From: Candidatus Delongbacteria bacterium
GTDB lineage: Bacteria; UBA4055
Direction: 5' to 3'
Assembly (NCBI GenBank): GCA_003252515.1
Contig: QKDR01000018.1
Span: forward strand, 1 to 35,006
Length of the DNA: 35,006 nt
In this document: piece by piece, positions 25,223-31,872 of the stretch
Numbering within the stretch: position 1 is the first letter of the stretch
Layout: every line of letters starts with the position of its first letter
Position numbers and translations under genes: made by a program
The notes under the pieces: model-generated
Seen by the model: the letters and a program-made list of their open reading frames with translations, nothing else
Database searches by the model: none
What the model was told of the DNA's origin: nothing

Positions 25223-26377
25223 TTAATTCCTTGACTTTTTCAACATTCCGTTCACAATTACAATGATCTCTAAGATATCTCCGTCAGTCAGTTTCGTATC
25301 TGAAGGCAGACATAATCCGTCTCTGAACAACCTCTCTGAGGTTCCGTTCGAATAGGCGATGCATTTTTTGAAAACAGGCTGCATGTGCATAGGTTTCCAC
25401 AACGGTCTTGATTCAATATTGTATTTCAACAGTTCAAGTCTAATATCTTCCCTGTTCTTTCCGGTAATTTCAGTATCTATTAAAACCGATGTCAACCACC
25501 TGTTACCTTTTGAATCTTTTAGTTCCGGCTGAAAAATGAATCCCGACCCTTCAAAACCGGTTTTGTATATGTTGAATATCTCTCTTTTCCTTCTTACTCT
25601 GCTTTCCAGGACTCTGAGCTGTCCTCTTCCGATCCCCGCCAGGATGTTACTCATTCTGTAATTGTAACCTATTTGTGTATGCTCATAATGCGGAGCATTG
25701 TCCCTTGCCTGAGTCGCAAGGAATCTGGCTTTTTTACAGTAATCCTCATTATCGGAAACAAGCATCCCTCCGCCTGAAGTAGTAAGTATCTTGTTACCGT
25801 TAAAGGACAGTATTCCGACATCTCCGAAAGTACCGAGCTTTTTACCGTTAAGATCACTCCCGAGAGCTTCAGCAGCGTCTTCAATAAGTACGACCCCGTA
25901 TTTCCTGCATATTTTCTTTATCTCAATGATATTAGCTGCCTGACCGTAAAGATGTACTGCTATTACGGCTTTCGGATAAACACCTTTCTTCTTTTTCCTG
26001 TCGATGATCGCTTCTTCAAGAAGGGCAGGATCCATGTTCCATGTATCGGTCTCGCTGTCAATGAATACAGGATCAGCATGCTGATAAGCGATAGGGTTGG
26101 CGGATCCGGAAAATGTAAAACTTTGACAGACCACTTCGTCACCGGCTTTTACATCCGACATTATAAGAGCAAGATGAATTGCTGCGGTTCCGGAACTGAG
26201 AGCAGCCGCAGATTTAGTACCCAAATATAAGCACATCTCCTGTTCAAAGGCATCTACATTAGGTCCCAGAGGAGCCACCCAGTTAGAATCGAAAGCATCC
26301 TTAACGAACTTCTGTTCGTGATCTCCTATATGTGGTGAAGAAAGCCAAATTTTTTTGCGATCCAGAAAATCCCCCAT
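25223..26377 (-). CDS. PglE/EpsN-like UDP-4-keto sugar aminotransferase (DegT/DnrJ/EryC1 family)
   Basis: PLP enzyme that puts an amino group on C4 of the keto sugar made by the adjacent dehydratase. The N-terminus (KKIWLSSPHIGDHEQKFV, then NWVAPLGPNVDAFE) resembles Bacillus EpsN closely. ALSSGTAAIHLAL is the phosphate-binding region, LIEDAAEALGS carries the cofactor Asp, and the Schiff-base lysine is K196 in FNGNKILTTSGGGM. The 384-residue length is normal. It is the first gene of the minus-strand pair with the dehydratase, divergent from the outer-membrane-protein gene at 26533. It has no clear ribosome-binding site near the ATG. The acetyltransferase that would act next is 4.2 kb away on the other strand. 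Confidence 0.92.
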   Translation of the reverse strand: MGDFLDRKKIWLSSPHIGDHEQKFVKDAFDSNWVAPLGPNVDAFEQEMCLYLGTKSAAALSSGTAAIHLALIMSDVKAGDEVVCQSFTFSGSANPIAYQHADPVFIDSETDTWNMDPALLEEAIIDRKKKKGVYPKAVIAVHLYGQAANIIEIKKICRKYGVVLIEDAAEALGSDLNGKKLGTFGDVGILSFNGNKILTTSGGGMLVSDNEDYCKKARFLATQARDNAPHYEHTQIGYNYRMSNILAGIGRGQLRVLESRVRRKREIFNIYKTGFEGSGFIFQPELKDSKGNRWLTSVLIDTEITGKNREDIRLELLKYNIESRPLWKPMHMQPVFKKCIAYSNGTSERLFRDGLCLPSDTKLTDGDILEIIVIVNGMLKKSRN

Positions 26378-26408
26378 TTTTTAGTGCGTTCCCGTTTCTA
26401 ATTTATTT

Positions 26409-26456
26409 GTAATTAACCTGCTTCTCTGTAATTTTTCATGCGTAATTAAAGGTAAT
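26409..26456. repeat. Four GTAAT direct repeats upstream of the aminotransferase gene
   Basis: GTAAT(T) occurs at 26409, 26428, 26442 and 26452 in 48 bases, inside the leader/promoter side of the pglE-like gene. It could be a regulator-binding cluster, or chance in AT-rich DNA. Confidence 0.25.
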
Positions 26457-26477
26457 GTCAAATGTGGCGATTGTCAA
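26456..26477 (-). promoter_or_regulatory. Tandem -35 elements for the pglE-pglF-like operon
   Basis: On the minus strand two perfect TTGACA hexamers occur, at 26472-26477 and 26456-26461, sixteen bases apart. The first has TACCTT 17 bases on, which is a poor -10. A good -10 is not evident for either, so the exact start is uncertain. Confidence 0.4.
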
Positions 26478-26497
26478 CTAAAATAAACATAAATCTC

Positions 26498-26526
26498 TTG
26501 ATTGTTTTTCTGATTTTAGATATAAT
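26498..26526 (+). promoter_or_regulatory. Promoter of the 26533 outer-membrane-protein gene, abutting the start codon
   Basis: TTGATT (26498-26503), a 17-base spacer and a perfect TATAAT (26521-26526). The ATG at 26533 is seven bases past the -10, so transcription should begin at or next to the ATG. The layout mirrors the priA promoter. Confidence 0.62.
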
Positions 26527-26532
26527 TAGGAC

Positions 26533-27795
26533 ATGAAAAGAATCCTGATCACTTTATTATTTCTCTACATCACAGGCAGCATTTTTGCATACCCTTTCAC
26601 AATTCCATATTTTGACGAGGAATTCTTTCTTTACCCTTATCTGAATTACGATCAGACCACTGAATGGAAAAAAGCAAGAGAGGGAAGGCTTTATGATGGC
26701 GGATTCGTTCAAACCAGCCACGGCAGTCAGACCACATGGCTTTTGATGAGCAGCGAAGAAGCCGTGATAAATCAGAATATAGGCGAAAAATTCTTATTCA
26801 GGTTCATGTATAGAGAACTTACCTCGAGACATCTCTCTTATAATAAAAAAATGTCGACGGTAGGAATAGGTTATAAAGTCAACAAACTTCTGACGGTATA
26901 TGCAGGAACGGATCTGACTTCCCGTAAGGAAGAAGTAGACGCGGGAACGGGTGTACTCTTCACTTTTCAGTCAGCTTACGCGTACTTCGATATTACTTTT
27001 GACGATCTTCTGTTCGATATCAAGAACCTTGGGAACGGTACCAGCAACAAATTACCTCTCACTTTTAACACGGATATAAGATTTTCTTTCAACAGACTTT
27101 ATTTTTATTTATCGGGAAAGTATGACACGGGAATTGACAGGGAATGGCTGCCTGGACCTTATACAGATATATTGAAGCACAGAAACCATGTCAGAGAACT
27201 GTACACTAGGATAGAATATGACATTTTGGATTATCTTAGATTATACCAGGAAAACCATTTAAACGATTTCTTCGACGCTAAGCGTTATAAAGACCTGAGT
27301 GTCTGGGATCCCGATTCGTCTTCATGGATTATTTATATACCGGAGATCTCGGAATATGAATTTTCTGCTAAAATGTCTGTGCACAAACTCGGAGGGATAT
27401 TCCGGATCAATGAGAAGAACTCGGTTGATGCCGGTTTAAGTTATGCCGCCACTGTTCACAAATTCGACCTTATAGATGGCGAGGCGCTGACGAACGGACA
27501 TGCAACAAGCTATACTATAGAATATCCCGCTTTTTTACCCTATATAATCTATAAATACCGCATTCACACTAAATTCACAGCGGAAGCGGCATACATGGGA
27601 TCATACACTGCGGAAGATTATAAAAACAATTATTATTATGAAAGATATGGTGAAGAATACTGGGATAAAGAACTACTGAAAATTGGATTCGAATTCAGAT
27701 TTTCCCCTAACTGCAGCCTATATATTTCAGCAGGACAGCTGATAAATACCGGTGTTTTCGGCGGAGGGAACGCAAGGTTCAATCTTTTTTTCTGA
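26533..27795 (+). CDS. Predicted outer-membrane beta-barrel protein, unknown function (420 aa)
   Basis: Family not recognised. A signal peptide (MKRILITLLFLYITGSIFA) precedes a mature chain rich in aromatic residues with alternating-hydrophobicity strands such as KLLTVYAGTDLTSR, RLYFYLSGKYDTG, RLYQENHLNDFF and CSLYISAGQLINTG. The protein ends GGGNARFNLFF: a terminal Phe on an amphipathic strand is the usual outer-membrane assembly signal. It could be a porin-like or glycan-export barrel. Being next to glycan genes makes the latter tempting, but nothing in the sequence proves it. Its promoter and ATG nearly touch (see 26498-26526). Confidence 0.75.
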   Translation: MKRILITLLFLYITGSIFAYPFTIPYFDEEFFLYPYLNYDQTTEWKKAREGRLYDGGFVQTSHGSQTTWLLMSSEEAVINQNIGEKFLFRFMYRELTSRHLSYNKKMSTVGIGYKVNKLLTVYAGTDLTSRKEEVDAGTGVLFTFQSAYAYFDITFDDLLFDIKNLGNGTSNKLPLTFNTDIRFSFNRLYFYLSGKYDTGIDREWLPGPYTDILKHRNHVRELYTRIEYDILDYLRLYQENHLNDFFDAKRYKDLSVWDPDSSSWIIYIPEISEYEFSAKMSVHKLGGIFRINEKNSVDAGLSYAATVHKFDLIDGEALTNGHATSYTIEYPAFLPYIIYKYRIHTKFTAEAAYMGSYTAEDYKNNYYYERYGEEYWDKELLKIGFEFRFSPNCSLYISAGQLINTGVFGGGNARFNLFF

Positions 27796-27816
27796 CCGCA
27801 ATTTAAAAAATTAAAG

Positions 27817-27845
27817 TTGACATACGGGAAAAAATATCTTAATTT
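27817..27845 (+). promoter_or_regulatory. Possible promoter of the 27902 gene
   Basis: A perfect TTGACA (27817-27822) is followed 17 bases later by TAATTT (27840-27845), a weak -10. The predicted start is near 27852, leaving about 50 bases of leader. Confidence 0.4.
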
Positions 27846-27849
27846 ACAT

Positions 27850-27871
27850 GCTCATTATGCTTGTAATGAGC
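27850..27871 (+). other. Perfect 8-bp hairpin in the leader of the 27902 gene
   Basis: GCTCATTA (27850-27857) pairs with TAATGAGC (27864-27871) around a six-base loop, at the very 5' end of the predicted transcript and 30 bases before the start codon. No T-run follows, so it is not a terminator. A stabilising 5' hairpin or a protein-binding site would fit. Confidence 0.5.
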
Positions 27872-27901
27872 GATAAAATTGCAAATAAGCGGGGTAAAAA
27901 T

Positions 27902-29122
27902 ATGAAAAAAGCTGTTATATTATTTTTGGTCACGATGATGACCCAGGTTGTCTTTGCTGAAATAAAAAAAGGCCCTGATACTAAGATCATAAAGAACAAA
28001 ATGGATGCCGGATTTTATTTTAACTATATTTTTAATTCGGCTGACATTCCGGTATCTACGACCGGCTTCGGGATACCTGTGCTTAAATATTATCTGGAAA
28101 CAGCTCAGGAAGAAACAAATAAGTTCTTCCTTAACGGAGATCTGGGTTATGACATGAGTAAAACGATCTATGACGGTGAGGTTCTCGAAGGAGAGGACAG
28201 GTACGCTTCCGTAATGTATCTCGATCTTGACCCTCAGTTCAGGTTTTACGTCACTGATGAAATGATGGCAAAATTCAGAGGCAGTAAGAAAGAAGAACCG
28301 AAAGACGACAACTGGAATGACTGGGTTGATACCGACATTGAAACTAAGGCCGATTCAAAGATAAAATGGTTCTTCGCTTTCGGACTTCCCCTGCTGTATG
28401 AGAACGTTACTCCACAGAACGAATCACTTGACTCCGAGGCACACAGCGCGGTCGATTTTACTATTAATTTCGGGATTGACAACAAACAGGTTGATATAAA
28501 GAAACTTTCACCCTGGGCTAAATTCCAGAAAGGATATTTCGTTTACGGTCTTTTTGAATACAGATTAAGCGAATCGTACGGTGATGAATCTCCTGAAAAA
28601 TTGCCCATGTTCTTCGGAACTGCGGGTGATTACGCTTATGAGCTTGATAACTGGGTCTCCAATGCGACCGCGAGAGGTTTTATGTCAGTAAAATATCAGC
28701 TCGCTGCAGACGCTATAGAGATCTTCCCCTGGGAATACACAATGGGTTATCAGGGAAACTACCTTGACCTGACTTTCGGCGTTGAATACGTTCAGGATTT
28801 TACCGACAAACTGAATCTCGTCGCATCTGTTTCAGGAACAACATGGCAGCTCGGAGACGACCCGGAAGGAGACAGTATCAACTCAATGAAATTCGACGCA
28901 ACGCTCAACTATTATTCCATCCCTGAACTCTGCGCTTTTGCCGGATTCGGGTTCGAAACGCATCTTAAAGAAGAAGACTCCACTCCTGACTATAGAGTTA
29001 CTTTAGGAGCCGCATATACTTTGGACTTCATCAAATTAAAGCAGAAAATGGCGCAGAAAAAAATCGAAACGCCAAAGAATGCTGATGAGGAAGAAGAAAC
29101 TTTCGACGATGAAGAGTGGTAG
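27902..29122 (+). CDS. Exported, probable outer-envelope protein with acidic C-terminus (406 aa)
   Basis: I do not recognise the family. I chose ATG 27902, which gives a clean signal peptide (MKKAVILFLVTMMTQVVFA). The upstream in-frame ATG at 27848 would put a hydrophilic segment before it and place the leader hairpin inside the gene. The mature chain shows beta-strand-like segments with aromatic residues (ADIPVSTTGFGIPVLKYYL, DLTFGVEYVQDF, YRVTLGAAYTLDF), suggesting a barrel. It ends with a Glu/Asp-rich tail (DEEEETFDDEEW), which is unlike a standard barrel C-terminus. It follows the 26533 barrel gene, and the two may form one envelope unit. A strong terminator follows. Confidence 0.75.
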   Translation: MKKAVILFLVTMMTQVVFAEIKKGPDTKIIKNKMDAGFYFNYIFNSADIPVSTTGFGIPVLKYYLETAQEETNKFFLNGDLGYDMSKTIYDGEVLEGEDRYASVMYLDLDPQFRFYVTDEMMAKFRGSKKEEPKDDNWNDWVDTDIETKADSKIKWFFAFGLPLLYENVTPQNESLDSEAHSAVDFTINFGIDNKQVDIKKLSPWAKFQKGYFVYGLFEYRLSESYGDESPEKLPMFFGTAGDYAYELDNWVSNATARGFMSVKYQLAADAIEIFPWEYTMGYQGNYLDLTFGVEYVQDFTDKLNLVASVSGTTWQLGDDPEGDSINSMKFDATLNYYSIPELCAFAGFGFETHLKEEDSTPDYRVTLGAAYTLDFIKLKQKMAQKKIETPKNADEEEETFDDEEW

Positions 29123-29140
29123 TAAATAATTATGTTATTT

Positions 29141-29165
29141 AAGCCCCTTTGAAGGGGCTTTTTTA
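29141..29165 (+). terminator. Intrinsic terminator after the 27902 gene
   Basis: AAGCCCCTT pairs with AAGGGGCTT, followed by a run of T residues (29159-29165). It separates the two envelope-protein genes from the maoC-citE-glycan operon. Confidence 0.92.
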
Positions 29166-29187
29166 TTTCTTACTACTGCAATTTATC

Positions 29188-29216
29188 TTGATAATGTTAA
29201 TCAAATTAATTAAATT
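29188..29216 (+). promoter_or_regulatory. Promoter of the maoC-citE-glycan operon
   Basis: TTGATA (29188-29193), a 17-base spacer and TAAATT (29211-29216) lie just after the terminator, with a leader of about 23 bases before ATG 29246. I see no other promoter-like spacing or terminator between here and the window end. Confidence 0.5.
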
Positions 29217-29245
29217 AGTTGAACTTAAATGATTTATAGGTGATT

Positions 29246-29716
29246 ATGAAACCGAGTATATTAGGCAACTATTTTGAGGACTTCGAAAAAGGTGCAGTAA
29301 TTGAACATTCACTTTCAAAGACGATTTTCGAATCGGACAACAATTTTTTCTCATTATTAACGATGAACCACCATCCTGTTCATACAAATCTAGATTATGC
29401 GGAGAAAAACCAGCATGGAACAATACTAGTGGTCGGGACACTGGTATTCAGCATTGTTGTTGGTATGACAGTACCTGATATTAGCGGAAAAGCGATTGCT
29501 AATTTCGGGTATGAATCTGTCGAGCACCTAGCTCCTGTTCACATAAACGACACTTTATACGCCAGAACGACAGTACTATCAGTCGAACCTTCAATATCCA
29601 AACCAGACAGAGGTGTGGTCTATGTTGAGACAGTAGGATATAATCAGAAGAATGAGGATGTTCTCAGATTCAGAAGAAAAGTTTTAATAAAGAGGAGGCC
29701 TAATGAAATTTCATGA
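29246..29716 (+). CDS. MaoC-like (hot-dog fold) CoA hydratase/dehydratase
   Basis: Hot-dog-fold protein of the MaoC family, whose members hydrate enoyl-CoA or dehydrate hydroxyacyl-CoA. I chose ATG 29246 (TAGG five bases upstream) over GTG 29240, giving 156 residues. The active-site segment reads LTMNHHPVH (37-46 region), where classical R-hydratases have a GDxNPxH pattern: the catalytic Asp position is Asn41, while the His (H46) is kept. From memory this LTMNxHPxH form is typical of the MaoC branch that pairs with CitE-like lyases, as in Mycobacterium Rv2499c/Rv2498c. The gene overlaps the CitE-like gene by 14 bases. The substrate is unknown. Confidence 0.85.
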   Translation: MKPSILGNYFEDFEKGAVIEHSLSKTIFESDNNFFSLLTMNHHPVHTNLDYAEKNQHGTILVVGTLVFSIVVGMTVPDISGKAIANFGYESVEHLAPVHINDTLYARTTVLSVEPSISKPDRGVVYVETVGYNQKNEDVLRFRRKVLIKRRPNEIS

Positions 29717-30593
29717 GCATCTTATGAGAAGCATGATGTTCGTACCGGGACATAATGAAAGACTTATGCAGAGTGCTGCAAGGTCTAAGGCTGACGTTCT
29801 TCTTCTTGACATTGAAGATTCTGTCCAGCCGGTAGAGAATAAACAGAAATCACGCGATCTTATAATAAAAATGGTCTCCGAAGGTGCATTTAAAAACCAT
29901 CTCGTATTTCCAAGGGTCAATGACAGAGAATCCGGTCAATTGTTGAAAGATGTACATCAATTGACCATTGACGGTGTTCACGGGTTTATGTATCCCAAAT
30001 CTAAAAAAGGCGGCGACGTTTATTTTTTCGACAAACTGCTTGAAACAATAGAATACGAAAAAGGCATCCCCGTCGGAACATATAAGATAATACCTCTAAT
30101 AGAAACGACATCCGCTGTAATAAACGCTCAGGAAATATGCAAAGCCTCACCAAGGGTGGTCGCGATAGCGTTCGGCTGCGAGGATTTTGTAGGTGATCTT
30201 GGAGGAGTGCACGATCATGAAGGCAAAAGTATATTCAGTCCCCGAGCATGGATAGCTATGTCTGCAAAAGCTACTGGAGTAATACCTATCGATACCGTAC
30301 ATATCAGCGTACACGATCTGGATGATCTTGAAAAGAACATTATTCTTGCTAAAAACCTCGGGTTTGAAGGAATGCTCGTACTCAACCCGAAAGAACTCCC
30401 GCTAGTCCATCAGTACTACTCCCCTTCTGAAAAAGAGGTCGAGGATGCAAAAGAAATGCTAAGACTTTACGAAGAAGCTCAGACGGAAGGTAAAGGAGTA
30501 GCAATCATGAACGGCAAATTCATAGGCCCCCCTATGGTAATAATGGCGAAAAAGACTCTGCACAGACATAAACTTATTGAAAGTAAAAAATAG
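29703..30593 (+). CDS. CitE-like CoA-ester lyase/aldolase (HpcH/HpaI family)
   Basis: TIM-barrel enzyme of the malyl-CoA / citramalyl-CoA lyase group, which joins or splits an acyl-CoA and a keto acid such as glyoxylate or pyruvate. The N-terminal RSMMFVPGHNERLM and DVLLLDIEDSV motifs, the metal ligand E134 in LIETTSA, and D161 in GCEDFVGDLGG are all in place in 296 residues. No citrate-lyase alpha or gamma subunit is nearby, so citrate lyase is unlikely. The start has a perfect AGGAGG site inside the maoC-like gene. The neighbours downstream are glycan genes, so the product may be a CoA thioester used there; this is inference, and central-carbon use is equally possible. Confidence 0.88.
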   Translation: MKFHEHLMRSMMFVPGHNERLMQSAARSKADVLLLDIEDSVQPVENKQKSRDLIIKMVSEGAFKNHLVFPRVNDRESGQLLKDVHQLTIDGVHGFMYPKSKKGGDVYFFDKLLETIEYEKGIPVGTYKIIPLIETTSAVINAQEICKASPRVVAIAFGCEDFVGDLGGVHDHEGKSIFSPRAWIAMSAKATGVIPIDTVHISVHDLDDLEKNIILAKNLGFEGMLVLNPKELPLVHQYYSPSEKEVEDAKEMLRLYEEAQTEGKGVAIMNGKFIGPPMVIMAKKTLHRHKLIESKK

Positions 30594-30600
30594 ATTTTTC

Positions 30601-31257
30601 ATGAAGAAAGTTGTTATCTTAGGTGGTAAAGGTATCGGTATGATCGCATCATCTATCATTGACAGGATCGGCGATGCTTATGTTATCGGTTTTCTTAACG
30701 ATAATATTGATAAAGGAACTTTGATCGGGAAATATAAAAAAATTGAAGTTATAGGTAAAACAGTAGATTTGCCACAATACTTAGAAAACGATGATACTTA
30801 TGTATTTATTGCTTATGTGGGGTTTAAATATGAAAAAAGAATGTATCAGAAAATTCTTTCTCTGAATATTCCTAATGATAAATTCTACAACATAATCGAT
30901 CCTAATTCGATAATTCCTAAAGACTACTGTAAAATTGGAAACGGTGTTCTTATCGCACCTTATGCCCAGTTAAGCCCTGATTCTACAATTTCTGATAATT
31001 GCATACTTCTTGCTAACTCTTTTGTGGGACATGATACTTTTCTTGATCACTTTGCCCACCTGGCTACTAATGCTGTAGTCGGAGCAGATGTTCATGTCGG
31101 GAAAATGGTTCATATTGGAAGCAATGCTACGATTAGAGAATGTGTTAATGTCGGAGATTATAGCATTGTAGGAGGAGGAGCTGTAGTTACTAAAGATGTT
31201 CCTGAGAATTGCATTGTTGTAGGCAACCCAGCCAGAATTCTTAAAGAAAAAGAATAA
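30601..31257 (+). CDS. PglD/NeuD-like sugar N-acetyltransferase
   Basis: Left-handed beta-helix acyltransferase that would N-acylate the 4-amino sugar, the third bacillosamine step. An N-terminal Rossmann-like half (VVILGGKGIGMIASSII) binds the nucleotide sugar. The C-terminal hexapeptide repeats (IGNGVLIAPYAQL onward, ending GAVVTKDVPENCIVVGNPARIL) bind acyl-CoA. The likely catalytic base H144, its partner D145 and H153 have the spacing of H125, E126 and H134 in Campylobacter PglD. ATG 30601 is chosen over a TTG inside citE; it lies eight bases after the citE stop. There is no obvious ribosome-binding site. DNA is noticeably more AT-rich from here on. Confidence 0.9.
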   Translation: MKKVVILGGKGIGMIASSIIDRIGDAYVIGFLNDNIDKGTLIGKYKKIEVIGKTVDLPQYLENDDTYVFIAYVGFKYEKRMYQKILSLNIPNDKFYNIIDPNSIIPKDYCKIGNGVLIAPYAQLSPDSTISDNCILLANSFVGHDTFLDHFAHLATNAVVGADVHVGKMVHIGSNATIRECVNVGDYSIVGGGAVVTKDVPENCIVVGNPARILKEKE

Positions 31258-31269
31258 ACGGATTCGGAT

Positions 31270-31872
31270 TTGTATAAAATCATAAAAAGACTTATAGATA
31301 TTTTCTCCTCATTTTTTGGCTTACTGTTTCTTTTACCATTTATGATTATTGTATCAATCCTTATATTTATCAAAATGGGTAATCCCATATTTTTTACTCA
31401 GAAAAGGCCGGGGTTAAAAGGCAGGATCTTTAAGATAATCAAATTCAGAACAATGCTGAATACAAAAGATGGAAATGGAAATTTATTGCCTGACAGAATG
31501 CGTAAGACAAAATTAGGCACATTCCTACGAACAACAAGTATAGACGAGCTACCAGAACTGATAAACGTACTCAAAGGCAATATGAGCTTAGTAGGACCAA
31601 GACCACTTTTGATAGAATATCTCCCTCTCTACAACGAAAGACAGGCAAAAAGACATGATGTTAGACCCGGAATAACCGGTTTCGCACAAGTAAGCGGAAG
31701 AAATTCTATTACTTGGGATGAAAAATTCGAAAAGGATGTATATTATATTGAAAATATGAGTTTACTGCTTGATATAAAAATTTTATTTCTTACATTAAAA
31801 AAAGTCTTCATTAAAGAAGGTATAAACTTCGATAGCGAAACAAAAAACAACAGATTTTCAGGCACTAAATGA
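31270..31872 (+). CDS. PglC-like phosphoglycosyl transferase (monotopic sugar transferase), TTG start
   Basis: Transfers a phospho-sugar from a UDP-sugar to undecaprenyl phosphate at the inner membrane, starting glycan assembly. Being 200 residues long it is the minimal PglC/EpsL type. One re-entrant hydrophobic segment (GLLFLLPFMIIVSILIFI) is followed by the catalytic domain with FKIIKFRTM, the D92-E93 dyad (DELPELINVLKGNMS; Campylobacter PglC has D93-E94), VGPRPLL and VRPGITGFAQVSGRN. The only start giving the family N-terminus is TTG at 31270, 12 bases after the acetyltransferase stop. The stop overlaps the next gene's ATG (ATGA). Confidence 0.93.
   Translation: MYKIIKRLIDIFSSFFGLLFLLPFMIIVSILIFIKMGNPIFFTQKRPGLKGRIFKIIKFRTMLNTKDGNGNLLPDRMRKTKLGTFLRTTSIDELPELINVLKGNMSLVGPRPLLIEYLPLYNERQAKRHDVRPGITGFAQVSGRNSITWDEKFEKDVYYIENMSLLLDIKILFLTLKKVFIKEGINFDSETKNNRFSGTK

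Noticed and set aside
29703-30593. CitE-like protein as a citrate lyase beta subunit
   Set aside because: No citD, citF or citC/citX genes are present; the malyl/citramalyl-CoA lyase group is the better fit.
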